Assembly (NCBI GenBank): GCA_917880885.1
Contig: OU862906.1
Span: 60,058,665-60,122,664, forward strand
DNA length: 64,000 bases
Reading direction: 5' to 3'
Origin: Limnephilus marmoratus
Lineage: Eukaryota; Arthropoda; Insecta; Trichoptera; Limnephilidae
Shown: positions 1 to 10,429 of the stretch, piece by piece
Position numbering within the stretch: position 1 is the stretch's first letter
How the letters are laid out: every line of letters starts with the position of its first letter
Program-made: the position numbers and the translations under genes
Notes under the pieces: model-generated
Seen by the model: only the letters and a program-made list of their open reading frames with translations
Databases searched by the model: none
What the model was told of the DNA's origin: nothing

Positions 1-247
1 GTACATGTTCATTTTAAAATACGTTAATACCACTCTTCCATGGAAGCATTAGCTTGTGTCTGGAAGAGTAGTGTACATTTTTAATGCTATATTTAAGTTC
101 TTAAATTACAATGTGAATGTAAAAAACAATAAGTTGTAAGTTCGGTGATATGTAAATAGTTGCTAAAAACAATACAAAATTTAACTTATTTGAAGAACAG
201 AGTATCACTTGGAAACTGAGTTATAAGTAGTTGTTCTTGAGATTAGA
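1..247 (-). other. LINE A 3' UTR with stem-loop
   Basis: Non-coding sequence downstream of the RT stop. It holds an inverted repeat, CACTCTTCCA at 31-40 against TGGAAGAGT at 61-69, with a loop of about 20 nt. 3' stem-loops often serve as RT recognition elements in non-LTR elements; that role here is inference. Confidence 0.45.
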
Positions 248-3237
248 TTAGTCTGAAACTTTTTTTTTAGTTTTTTTTTTTATATTATCTTTAAAATATT
301 TTTTAACAGTGTTTATGAATTGGATTTTATCATTAATTTTTCTAATTTCATCCGGTAATCGGTTGAAAATAAGTCTTCCTTGATAAGTATAATAATTTTG
401 TGCAAAGGAAGTGTTTAATTTTGGGCATGAGAAAATATATTTATGTCTAGTACGGTTTTCAGTTATAAATTGATATTTTTCTTTTTCTTTTATAGTTTGA
501 ATCAATGCATTTCTATTGTATAGATCTTTGAAAGATGGTACTTGGAATTCCTTAAATAATTGATCCGTTGGGTAGTCCGAAGGTTTTTTCAATATGATTT
601 TAATTATTAGCCTCTGCACAACTTCAATTGGGGAAAGATTAGTTTTGTATGCGGATCCCCAGCTAATGATAGCATATTGTAAAGTTGATTGAACCAAAGC
701 GTAATATATTAGATATAAGTTTTTTACAGGTAAAAAATTTCTGATTCTTAAAAATATATAAATCAATTTTCTATTTTTTTTTACAACTTGACAAATTTGT
801 TCTTTCCATTTCAAATTTTTATCGATAATAACTCCTAAATATTTGATTGTGTTTGTTGTTTTTAATATTGTGCAGTTTTGGATACAATAATTTTTACTAT
901 GTGTTTTGGAATTATCATGGATGATGATATCAATGTTTTTAGGGGTATCATTTTTGTGTATTGCAAATGGAATTACAAATGTTTTATCACCATTTAGTGA
1001 TAGTAAATTTACGTCGAAGAAATTCTTTAAAATATTTATGTCTTCGGTGGCTTTAAATGTTACTTTTTCCCAAGTTTTATCGCTAATTATTAATACCGTA
1101 TCATCGGCATATGAAGTAATTTGGCCATGTAGTGGTTGAAAAAAAATGTCATTAACATATATGGTGAAAAGGATTGGTCCTATTACTGTACCTTGAGGGA
1201 TTCCAAAGTCTGATATTTCTTTATCGCTATTAATCTGATTTATTTTTACGACTTGCGGTCGATTTTTTAGGTAGTTCGAAATCCATTTAATTGCATTGTC
1301 TTTTATACCTATATTGTTTAGTTTTTTTAGTAGAATCTCATGGGATATACTATCAAAAGCTTTTCTGAGATCAATAAATATACCGGCACATTTTTCACCT
1401 TTATCCAATGATTCGTTGATGTATGAGGTTACATTAGCAATAGCATCTTGTGTGCTGAGTGACTTTATAAAACCAAACTGGTTTTTGTGAAGAATTTTAT
1501 TACTTTCTAGGAAACTGACTAATTGATTTTTCACAATTTTTTCAAAAATCTTTCCAATGTTTGAGATTAGACAAATTGGGCGATAGTTAGTTACTTGTTG
1601 AGGATCTCCAGATTTATAAATAGGTGAAATAATTGTATTTTTATAGTTTGTCGGAAATATTCCCTCTGTTAAACTTAAGTTTATCAAATGAGTAATTGGT
1701 TTCACCAAATGAATTTTCATGGATTTTAGAAAATGTACTGTAATAAGGTCAAATCCGGGAGACGAACCTCCTTTCATGCCTTCTATTATTTTTAAAACTT
1801 CACTTTCTGAGGTTTTTTAAAATTTTGATAAATTACTATGATTTTGTACATTTTCAATCGTTTGTGTTTTCGGGTTAAAAGATTTATTGATATTTTTCGC
1901 AAGATTTTTTCCTACATTAGCAAAAAAAGAATTAAAGATGTTTGCACATTGTTTAGGTTGATTATTAGCATCTATGATTTTATTTTCATGTTCAATGTAT
2001 TTTATTTTTTGTGTTTTTTTAGTGTTATCCATGGCTAAGTTAACTGTTTTCCATATTTGTTTATTGTTATTGTCTGTAGAAAGTATTTTATTTTTGAAAT
2101 AGTCTTCTTTATTTTGTTTGATACAGTTTGTTAATTTATTTTTAAATTTTTTGTAAAAAGTGTATGCTTTTTCATTTAGAGGATTTTTCAATGTTGTTTT
2201 GTAAAGTTTTTCTTTGTTTCTAATTGATATTATAAGTCCTTGTGTTATCCAAGGCTTTAAAATTCTTAGTTTAGATTTAATGCGGACTGTAGTTTCAGTA
2301 GTTGAATTTTTTATGTGTTGAGACAATATATTTTCAAAGTTTTTTGAGCAAGTCTCGGTATCATAACTATTTAATACGTTGTTCCATTGTTCATTTCTTA
2401 GTTTTTTGGATAAAATAGTCATATTTGTGTAGGATTTTGTCTTTGTTAGATTAAATTTTTTATGTTTAATTTTGTTATCATAGAAAAGAATGCATGCATG
2501 GTGGTCAGTTATATTCGTTTTCCAAACAATTGATTTCATTTTGTCGATATCTTTAATATTTATGTTAGTCCATATATGGTCTAAACAAGATGGAGTGTGA
2601 TTTTTTATCTCTCTCGTATTTTTGTTAATGCACGATATGAAGTTAAATTCAGTCATACAATTAATATATTCATTTTTGAAATTATTTTCTACGTTTTCAT
2701 TAATGTTTATATTAAAATCTCCTGCAACAAAGCAAAGTTTATTTCTAAATTTTAACAGTATGTGTTTAAATTCATTTATAAATGACGAGATATTCGAACC
2801 GTGTGTTCTGTAACAGCTATTATGTGGTAGTTTGTTTTGTCGAGTTTTAATTGTATTTCAATACAGTTTACTAGATGTATAGGATGTTCAGTTAGTTTGA
2901 CAATACTAAATTTATCGTGAATGAATATGACGAGACCACTATTTTTATTGATGTTTATTTTGGTTGTAACATAATTATATTCTGGTAAATGATAGGTGGG
3001 TGATTCGTCATTAGTAAAAGTTTCTGATAATATTAGGATGTCAGGTTTTTTATTTAGATTGTTTAATTTTAGAATTAATTCATCCCAATTTCGTTCCATA
3101 CTTCGTATGTTAATATGAAAAATGAAAATATTGTTGAGATTCTTTGAGATTATGTCATTACATGAATCGGTGTATACACACTCATATTCTTGTATTTTAA
3201 AATTATTTTCTAATTCATTAGCTATGAAGTCATCCAT
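248..3237 (-). pseudogene. LINE A ORF2: APE endonuclease + reverse transcriptase, two lesions
   Basis: The ORF starts at ATG 3237. The N-terminal part (3237-2816) has the endonuclease motifs FHINIRS and LSETF; after a frameshift the reading continues with GDFNINI (near 2715-2700), a CLDHIW box and ITDHH. The C-terminal part has RT blocks TNYRPI, FIDLRKAFD, GIPQGT and SYADD (near 1100-1115). Two lesions are seen. A missing T near 2814 shifts the frame, and the reading resumes in the frame that continues to 248. A TAA at 1817-1819 lies in that same frame, 13 codons before the RT part. Without these the protein would be about 990 residues, the usual size for such ORF2 proteins. The coding sequence is very AT-rich. 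It would make and insert cDNA at nicked target DNA. Confidence 0.88.
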
Positions 3238-3953
3238 TTAGTAAAAATATTAATGTGATATTGATTTCTTTTAAATAATATTGTATAGAGTATTTTCAAA
3301 GTAGAGTGTGACATAGAGTTAGTAATACAAATACGGATTTTATAATGTGTAGATTGTTGAAGAATATTCCGGTTTTTATTGATCATATATTGATTGATCA
3401 CATCTTTATCATTACTAGCATAGTCATTTACAATATTTAAATGCATGTCTCGTATAATAATATTATTTATATTTCTAAAATTCAATAAAATGTTTTTTGA
3501 TTCTACTATAAATTGTTGTACTGTAGACTTATGTGTAGGATAAATAGCAATATAATGCGATAATTTATTTACGTCTTTAAATTTTATATTTAAAATATTA
3601 ACATCGTAATCATTAAATACTTCATTAATATTGAGAACATTATACTGGTTGGAAATAGATATTCCAATATCAGAGTTTTTGTTTATACTTATTACTGTTA
3701 CCTGGTACCCTGGTATGGAGTAATTAGTTTCACCAGTAGAGTAGGTCTTTGTAAACCCAATCAAGCCCGGGAAAAAAATTATTTCTTTTAAAGATATTAT
3801 TAATTTTTCAAAAAAAATTTTTACACTTTTAATATTTTTATGAAATTGAGTAAATCCTTTTTCAGTGCATATAAAATAGAAATCTCTTATAGAGTGATGT
3901 AAGTTTTCTTCAATACATATTTTTTTACCTAATGCGTTACATAAAAAATCATT
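3222..3953 (-). CDS. Extra LINE A ORF: catalytically degenerate endonuclease-like domain
   Basis: An open frame of 243 codons lies between ORF1 and ORF2; the first ATG is at 3953 and the frame is open up to about 4037. It can be aligned end to end with the endonuclease half of ORF2: MNDFLCNAL against MDDFIANEL, FHKNIKS against FHINIRS, SINKNS against NINKNS, then ILLNFRN against ILLKFRN. The key residues are altered: the SET glutamate becomes TKT, GDFN becomes RDMH, and the ITDHH box is absent. The frame has no stop over its whole length although ORF2 beside it has two lesions. Its stop (TAG 3222-3224) overlaps the ORF2 ATG (3237), a layout that suits stop-and-restart translation. A tandem domain duplication that lost catalysis is the simplest reading; a structural or RNA-binding role is only a guess. 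Confidence 0.65.
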   Translation of the reverse strand, partial: NDFLCNALGKKICIEENLHHSIRDFYFICTEKGFTQFHKNIKSVKIFFEKLIISLKEIIFFPGLIGFTKTYSTGETNYSIPGYQVTVISINKNSDIGISISNQYNVLNINEVFNDYDVNILNIKFKDVNKLSHYIAIYPTHKSTVQQFIVESKNILLNFRNINNIIIRDMHLNIVNDYASNDKDVINQYMINKNRNILQQSTHYKIRICITNSMSHSTLKILYTILFKRNQYHINIFTKWMTS

Positions 3954-4002
3954 CATTGTTAATTTATAGATAAGAGTTTGAGGAAATGAAAATTTACAAT
4001 AT

Positions 4003-5072
4003 TTATTCGTAGTCAATGCGTTCTTTAGCAATTCGAATCATTTTTTGCCGGTAAAGGCATTTTATGCTATCGACTCTATGATCGGTGGAATAGTTCATAT
4101 CAAACCTTTTGTTTTGGACACAGCAGTTGTTGCAGATTGGAGTTTGTTCTTTGTTTTCACATTTAGATAGTATATGTTCCTTAGTGCAATGAGGGCAAAT
4201 GGGAGGCTGCGTCCTGGCGTGACATCTTTGGGCTGTGTGGCCGAACTTGAGGCAATGGTAACATTGTGTGATCGGGCTGCAGTCGTTGACGTACACTCTT
4301 TGGAATTTGATGTTTATTTTTTTTTTTCTATAAGTTTTTTCCTTAATTTTCCCGTTGTTTCGATAATGTAGTTAGTGGTGTCGTTTTCTTTTCCTTCATT
4401 GTACTTATTTTTTAATTCCTTGATAAGCTTAATGTCTTTTTTGTCTTCTAGGGTTAATCCTTCATTTTGTTGTACAATCCCGTCAATAATTTCTTCTTCA
4501 GTCAATTGGCATTGCAGGCTTTTCAACATTAAGCACGGTTTCCTTTTTTTTATTTCTTCGGCCGATACTTCTTTTCCAATTACTTTATTTATCTCTTCGG
4601 TTAATTTTTCTGCATCTTCTTTTTTTTGGCAAGAAATCACTAATTTTTGTTCTCCGATCTTTTTTACTCCATTTACTCCAACTTTTATTTTTGTTAAATT
4701 GATATTTTTTTGAATTTTTATTTTTATGTCCTCGGCCTTCAAGGTGTTTTTTGAGGTAATTAAAATGGCGTATTTCTGTTCTGCATTATATGAAGTTTCT
4801 ACGAAGTTTTTATTGTTACTTAGCGCACTTGCGTATGATTTTTTGTTATTTTGATGAATTTCTTCAAGTTTCTGTGTGTAGTGATGATTATTTTTAATAT
4901 TAATTTCTTGTAATTCTATGATCTTCTTTTGTAGACTTATTAGTTCGTGTTGAATTTTTTCTTCCAGTGATACAATATTTTGTTCCAGTGTTAATTTTAT
5001 TTTTGAGTCTTTCACTGAAGTGATCTTATTAACTAAGTCTTTAATATTTTTAAAAATTTCTTCGGTTTCCAT
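4003..5072 (-). pseudogene. LINE A ORF1: coiled coil plus zinc knuckles, one frameshift
   Basis: Begins METEEIF at ATG 5072. Residues 1-75 are Lys/Glu-rich with heptad-like spacing (coiled coil). The middle (about 90-160) resembles the RNA-binding fold found in ORF1 proteins, with the strand AILITSK and a later KLVISCQKK. At 4316-4326 a run of 11 A (sense) puts a stop right after IEKKK. The next frame continues INIKFQ and then the zinc knuckle CYHCLKFGHTAQRC (C-x2-C-x4-H-x4-C), a second knuckle CPHCTKEHILSKC and a third Cys cluster, ending at 4003. One base more or less in the A run would join them, giving roughly 355 residues. The protein would bind the element RNA as a nucleoprotein particle. 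Confidence 0.78.
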
Positions 5073-5260
5073 ATTTAATTAATGGAATCGCCCAGGTGGG
5101 CGAGTTATTAATGTGAGTAACTATATTTATTGTTTTACTTCTTACAAAATAATGCGACTGTACTCGTTCGGTGCTGAGCGAGAATCGAATTTTTTTACAT
5201 TCATTTACCGGATGCGATACAACGTCTGCAAATTTCAGGAGAAGCAAGGTGGGCTTTTCA
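5073..5260 (-). other. LINE A 5' leader with short hairpin
   Basis: Sequence between the ORF1 start and the neighbouring pseudogene. It holds the perfect hairpin TCGCCCAGGTGGGCGA at 5088-5103, about 15 nt before the ORF1 ATG. The exact 5' border of the element is not visible; truncation somewhere between 5200 and 5268 is likely. Confidence 0.35.
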
Positions 5261-5269
5261 AAATTGTAG

Positions 5270-5913
5270 TTGGAGTCAGAAATGATCAAGCAAGCGGCCA
5301 TGATCTTTTACAACCCCTCCTCTACTCACGACGAGGTTGAAGAGGCTGGAAATAAATGCTTCCTGAAATGGTATGCGGCGCCAAAAAGACAGACTTCCCT
5401 TAACCAGTACCGCTTCCAGTCGTTCACAAGGTCCGTGGCAAATATGAAGCCTGACAACAGCTCCCTCCCTCCAACAGAGAGTGCAGCTAAACAGCATTCC
5501 CGGCGGACATACCACCAAGTTCAGCAGTGGCTCAGGATTGAGCTGTCCCCTGAAGAATGGGGGTGGAAACACGAAAGAGACATCCTGGCGCCAATCACAA
5601 CAGAAGATCCTCCAGCACCGGAGGTCCTTCTGAAAATGATATTTTGCCGCTGCACCAAGGATTGTGCAATTGGCAAATGTGGATGCCGAAAGCAATACTG
5701 ACCTGTTCTGCAGCATGCCTTCACTGCCAAGGGAGATGCCTCAATAGGGTGCCTGTTGCCGAGGACGACGATGAAGACGACGTAGAGCCCTTTCAGCAAG
5801 AACATCCACCACTGAGAATGACGATGCCATGGATGAACAACGCTTGCCAGGACCCTCACGTCCAAAGAGGGTATGAAAACGTGAATCCATATAAAGTTGA
5901 GAGTGTAACATAA
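5270..5913 (+). pseudogene. C-terminal half of an uncharacterised Cys-rich (CXC/tesmin-like) arthropod protein
   Basis: Reads ...NKCFLKWYAAPKRQTSLN..SSLPPTESAAKQH..YHQVQQWL..WGWKHERDILAPITTEDPPAPEVLL, then a Cys-rich tail, MIFCRCTKDCAIGKCGCRK. I recognise this order (SLPPT, VQQWL, WGW, PPAP, then C-x-C...C-x-CRK...C..C.G.C.N) from a recurrent uncharacterised family in insect genomes; its role is unknown, and the Cys tail recalls CXC DNA-binding modules. The frame breaks near 5690-5700: the first frame stops at 5701, while the next frame continues with TCSAACLHCQGRCLNRVP, completing the Cys pattern, and then an acidic stretch to 5913. There is no start codon that fits the family, so this is a partial copy. 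The N-terminal half lies next to it on the other strand. Confidence 0.7.
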
Positions 5914-5919
5914 TGTTAT

Positions 5920-6228
5920 TGAGAACAGTGCCAAGGGAAATGGGGCCAACTCATACTCAAATAATTTCATCAAATCCTCATCTGATCGTTTGCTTATACA
6001 CATTCGCTGAAACAGCAATGTTGGGTCAACTGCAACCTTTTCATCGTGAATTTTTATCAACGAGCTGACAGAATACATTGGGAATGCCCGATCTTTGTGG
6101 GACAACTTGATGTCTGAGAATGTCAAGCCCACTATCGCCTTCATTATCGCCCACTTCATTGCCTTTTCACCAACTCGAACAGCATCGTAGCACGTTATTG
6201 TAGCATCTCCGACGACTAACCTAATCAC
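5920..6228 (-). pseudogene. N-terminal fragment of the same Cys-rich family, inverted
   Basis: The minus-strand reading has VGDATITCYDAVRVGEKAM, then VDPTLLFQRMCISKRSDED and LFEYELAPFPLALF. The segments VDPxLLFQR and YELAPxPLxLF are, from memory, the mark of the region that precedes the SLPPT..WGW part in this family. The match ends abruptly near 5920, where the plus-strand fragment also ends, so the two halves of one protein sit tail to tail. This implies an inversion or a foldback rearrangement after a copy landed here. The same strand stays open beyond the breakpoint, but that is antisense of the other half and means nothing. Confidence 0.6.
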
Positions 6229-6430
6229 CCATCACAATAATAATGATTATAAAATGAATTCCACTAATCATCTGTTCGAGAACAACTAACCTGCTTTCTT
6301 GCGTGCAAAAATTAATAAGGAATTTCCCATGAAGAAAAAACCCGTCTTAATAATTTGGTAAGAAAAAGCAGCTTTTTCTGAAAATGACGACATTTTACGA
6401 AAAAACTTTAAATTGCTGTAAATATTAACT

Positions 6431-7365
6431 GGTTGGAGATTTATTTACATATGTATATATATTCTAAAAGGTAATTAAATTATTTACAACTTCTTTCGGA
6501 TAAATTTCTTTCTTAGATGAATATTTTAGACGATATGAAGGAATGTTTGATGAAAAATGTGAGGTAAAATGATTTTTTTCGAAAATATTGACATTTGTGG
6601 AGCGTATAACTCAAAAACGGCTGGGATTTTCAAAATTACGGATAGAATAAAAGTTGTAGATAATTTTATGAACTTTTACTTATTCTAAAAAAGTTTTCCT
6701 CTGCGACGCACCGTTTTTGAGATATAAACGGAAACCCAAAAATCGGGACCTTCCCCCCCCCCTCCCCCCCCCTAGCTCACCACCTAGACGTCAGGACTTT
6801 TAGTATGTTCACACCCTAAGCACCCTAAATAAGTCCTGAAAGAATCGCTTAGGTTCCTGCTCACGCACTCTACAACTCCTTCCTTTACTGGACTATGGTT
6901 GGAGATTTATTTACATATGTATATATATATATTCTAAAATGTAATTAAATTATTTACAACTTTTTTCAAATAAATTTCTTTCTTGGATGAATATTTTAGA
7001 CGATATGAAGGAATGTTTGATGAAAAATGTGAGGTAAAAAGATTTTTTTCGAAAATATTGACATTTGTGGAGCGTATAACTCAAAAACGGCTGGGATTTC
7101 CAAAATTACGTATAGAATAAAAGTTGTAGGTAATCTTATGAGCTTTATTACTTATGTTAAAAAGTTTTCCTCTGCGACGCACCGTTTTTGAGATATAAAC
7201 GGAAACCCGAAAATCGGGACCTTCCCCCCCCCCTCCTCCCTCTAGCTCACCACCTAGACGTCAGGACGTTTAGTATGTTCACACCCTAAGCACCCTAAAC
7301 AAGTCCTGAAAGAATCGCTTAGGTTCCTGCTCACGCACTCTACAACTCCTTCCTTTACTGGACTA
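6431..7365. repeat. Two-copy tandem duplication, unit about 466 bp
   Basis: Copy 1 is 6431-6895 and copy 2 is 6897-7365. Both open with GGTTGGAGATTTATTTACAT and close with TCCTTTACTGGACTA. Differences are scattered single bases and small indels in TA and C runs. Each unit has a long C tract (6743-6772 and 7224-7240) and the segment TTTTTGAGATATAAACGG. No coding sequence is seen. The pair lies just before a TTAA-MITE-like end (7366-7384), so it may be the expanded interior of a MITE. Confidence 0.85.
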
Positions 7366-7384
7366 GTTGGTTAAACGCTCTTAA
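7366..7384 (+). repeat. TTAA-MITE-like terminus
   Basis: GTTGGTTAAACGCTCTTAA matches the right end of the complete MITEs (CTGGTTAAACGCTCTTAA). A possible opposite end is TTAATAATTTGGTAAG near 6344, but the match is weak. Confidence 0.4.
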
Positions 7385-8349
7385 AAATATGAACAGTAAA
7401 CTTTGTTTTGTCACTGAAAAAGTAGGTAAGCAACAACGTTGAATGAAGTAAAACTAAACCTCAACTTACCAATGAGCCAAATATGTTATCTATTTGAGAA
7501 CTTTTATTATTACCGTTACGATTCACGATTACGGTACCGTAACAGCATAAAAAAGGCAATAAACATTCGTTACTTATCACGATAATGCTAAAAATGCTCT
7601 TTCAAAAGTTGAGATGCACAATTTGCGCAGGTCTGTTTAAATGAAAAAGTAATCATTTTCTTGCATCTCTCTCACACACCGCACCGTGACGTCTCCGTTA
7701 ACCGCTATATACTATTAGCCGTGATAGTGATAGATAAATTTAAGTAAATTGAAGAGAATTCCAAAAATTCAAAAACGTCAATGGTTTTGATTTTATTCTT
7801 AAACATATTATTTTGACAATAAATAACAAGAGTTGAAAATGAGTCAAACAGTGAACGTATGTCTGCATTCCCCAAAAGGAAACATTCAATTATTATCTTG
7901 TACCTCCCCAACATGTAGGTATAAAGAAAATGAAGAGCAATTCCCGTCGCCGTAGCCGAGCCGTAATAAGATATATCTGTTTCCTCCAAAGGAAAAAAGT
8001 AGTACTTTGGAGAAAACAATCACACGTATTTTGCATGTTTCATCTTTGGTCTCACCATTCTTTTAATGTGTAAGATATTTTTATAAGGGCTGTTTAAGAT
8101 ATTTTTTTCGACAATGGCGCACTGCGGTGAGAATAGAACCATAACTGCCCGACCGAAGTCAAATATGTAGGCCACTTTACAGGTTACCAGGCACCAGGAA
8201 AAAATGATCTGAAATGAACGAGTGATATTTCGAAAAAAAAAATTTTTTTCGTGGCAAGCATTCACTTTGTGGTTGGACGTATTATCAAATGAATCGAACA
8301 CTTTTAAAAGACTAAATTAATTATTGGTAAAAACAAAACTATTCTATCA
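7385..8349. other. Unassigned AT-rich sequence
   Basis: Short open frames only (for example minus-strand frames at 7705-8301), with no recognisable domain and no GT-AG gene structure that I could support. No repeat family recognised. Confidence 0.5.
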
Positions 8350-9041
8350 TTAAGAGGGCATTACCAGAGAAAACCAGAATTATGTCATTTTCAAATCAGA
8401 TTTTAGACGTATTGACCCTTTTCCACAAAAAATTATAAATGGATTTCGAAAGATTGTTCTTTTATCTAGCATTCGCAATTCGCATGTAATAAATTTTGAG
8501 AAAAAAATTAAATTTTTAGTATAATAAGGTTATTCCATAGGTCGTTGGCAGATTTATTAAATTTTCAAAAAAGATTTTGTATTATACCACACCCATTTCA
8601 AATAATATAATCATGCAGTAAAATAAATCAATACATTATACAGCAAACGCATGTTTTAGAATTTTAATTTAGTTTCAATAAAATCATTAAAAAATATGTA
8701 CGTACATGTGTTTCTTGGCGAAAATTGGTCCATTTGTGTATTTATTTGCGCACTTACAAACTAATATATTTCAGATTTTTTTAACATTCTTATTAAATTT
8801 AGACATTATTGAAAAATGATAAATACTTATAATCAAAAAATAATTACCAAAAGTACATTTTTGGATGAAGGTATAAATTAAAGCTAATTTGGATTGAAAT
8901 AAATTCGATATTGAGTTATAATTTTAAAAAGCTGGTACTGAGAATAATTAATCTTTCTCATTGTAACCGCCCTGCACGATCGTAAGAACGACTTTCGACG
9001 AAATGTGGATTTTCGTCCGCTGGCTGGTTAAACGCTCTTAA
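8350..9041 (+). mobile_element. TTAA-flanked MITE, copy 1 (692 bp)
   Basis: Runs from TTAAGAGGGCATTACCAG to CTGGTTAAACGCTCTTAA, giving imperfect terminal inverted repeats of 18 bp with TTAA at both edges. The interior is non-coding. Copies 2 (16411-17116) and 3 (43489-48554, interrupted) share the sequence throughout, including GATCGTGCAGGGCGGTTACA (minus sense) near one end. TTAA targets are typical of the piggyBac group, but the termini do not resemble the known piggyBac CCYT ends, so the superfamily is left open. Confidence 0.8.
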
Positions 9042-9901
9042 ATTCAGTAAGTTTCTACGGTTTTCCATTTTTTAAGGAGTGTATATGTCGATCGTCCAGT
9101 TGTTTAGTCGGACGTCTCCAAATACTAAGTTTCGAGATAACGAGAAAAGTAATACTGGAATGCTCATCGTAAAGCAAATATTATTAACGTATGTCTGTGT
9201 TTTACGTATTAAATATGCTATAAAATAAAATCGAGAGGCATAACTGTCGGGTATTTTAGTATAACATTTTGAAATTTCCAACATACAACCCAAAAACAAT
9301 TTTTGTTTAAATTTTCTTCACTTCAAGTTTTTCTGAATTCTAATTGATGTAGTGGTGTTCATGAGTAATCCGAGTGTTGTACCAGATAGAGAATTTACTT
9401 TTACATATAACTGTATACTCAACTCAAATTTAGATTTTTCGGAGTTGTTTGACTAATCAACTGGACGATCGATGTACTTCTTTACCTGCATTTACGACAT
9501 ATGACTTTATAATTAAATTCTGGAAAAAAAGTGTGTTCTCCGCTCGATGATCCCAATTTTTAATTGAGCCAATAAACGTAGGTAGTCTGGAATTAAAAGA
9601 GATTTCTCCTCTAAAGTCCAATAGTCGGTTTTGCTGACAGGTCGAGTAGCTGAGTGACAATTATTATTCCCAGCAATTCCATTTTATTCTGCTCAGCCGG
9701 TAAGGGGCGAAATGGTTGCAGCGGGGATACTGGAAAGGGGGGGGGGGGGCGCACTCCCAACATTAGTCAATTAAACCGTAGGTAGGTCCAATTGAACGGG
9801 AAATAGCACCTACGTGGTTTACGTTGTTAAGTTGAGAGGAATTTTTATTTACGGGAGAGAATAAAATGGGTGAAAGAACTTTAGTAAATTGGAGCTGCTT
9901 C
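9042..9901. other. Unassigned sequence
   Basis: AT-rich with a G run at 9738-9748. No supported gene or element. Confidence 0.5.
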
Positions 9902-9984
9902 GTGAGCCAATAAAACGGGACGATTTCAAAAAATCACAGAAAACATCCAATAAACCATCTTTTGTAAAATATTGTGTAAGAGCA

Positions 9985-10375
9985 TAATCTTTCATTTTTT
10001 TTAAATAATGTCCGAAAATTATCTTCCAATTTGTCGATCTAATTCTTGCAGCCCCTTTGCAAAGTTATTTTTAATATTGCGCAGCATTTCTAGCGGTATT
10101 GCGGCCACTTCTCATCGAATCCTTTCTTTTAAGGCTGTATAGTTCTTGGGGTGTTACTTTGAAATATCATTGTATTTAGGTACCCCTAAAGGAAAAAAAT
10201 CGCATGCGGACGAGTCAGAAGAACGAGGTGGCCAAGGAATATCGCCGTTCTTGCTCATAATACGACAGGGGAATGCCTGTCTTAGTAAACCCATTGCACT
10301 CGTGCAGTGTGGAATGTCGCACCATCTTGTTGAAAAATCGTTATTTTATTTCTGTAGTTCTCTAATACCTACAGG
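9985..10375 (-). pseudogene. Tc1/mariner transposase, C-terminal catalytic block
   Basis: The minus-strand reading shows FQQDGATFHTARV (second catalytic Asp block), then NGDIPWPPRSSDSSACDFFP, the counterpart of the W-PPRS-D-L-P-DFF box that leads to the third acid, then EVAAIPLEMLRNI and FAKGLQELDRQIG. The matches are to the family of insect transposases with FQQDGA..H and DxxWPPRS motifs. Several frameshifts and in-frame stops (before DRHS and after DISK) show decay. It would have cut and rejoined element ends at TA sites. Confidence 0.7.
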
Positions 10376-10429
10376 AAGAAAAAAAAATCGAGCGCAGTTA
10401 ACACGCGGTAGAAGCGAAACTTTACCAAA

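Larger units (their letters stand above)
1..5260 (-). mobile_element. LINE A, near full-length non-LTR retrotransposon (Jockey/CR1-like), decayed
   Basis: Read on the minus strand, the order is 5' leader (about 5260-5073), ORF1 with coiled coil and zinc knuckles (5072-4003), an extra endonuclease-like ORF (3953-3222), the endonuclease-RT ORF2 (3237-248) and a 3' UTR running to the window edge. APE-type endonuclease motifs followed by an RT with a YADD box are typical of the Jockey/CR1/I groups; the clade is not resolved. The copy is dead: an 11-A run breaks ORF1, and ORF2 has one frameshift and one stop. No target duplication can be seen because the 3' end may lie outside the window and the 5' border is diffuse. 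Confidence 0.85.

Noticed and set aside
5521..5910. Minus-strand frame running on from the Cys-rich N-terminal fragment.
   Set aside because: It is antisense to the C-terminal half; the real similarity stops near 5920.
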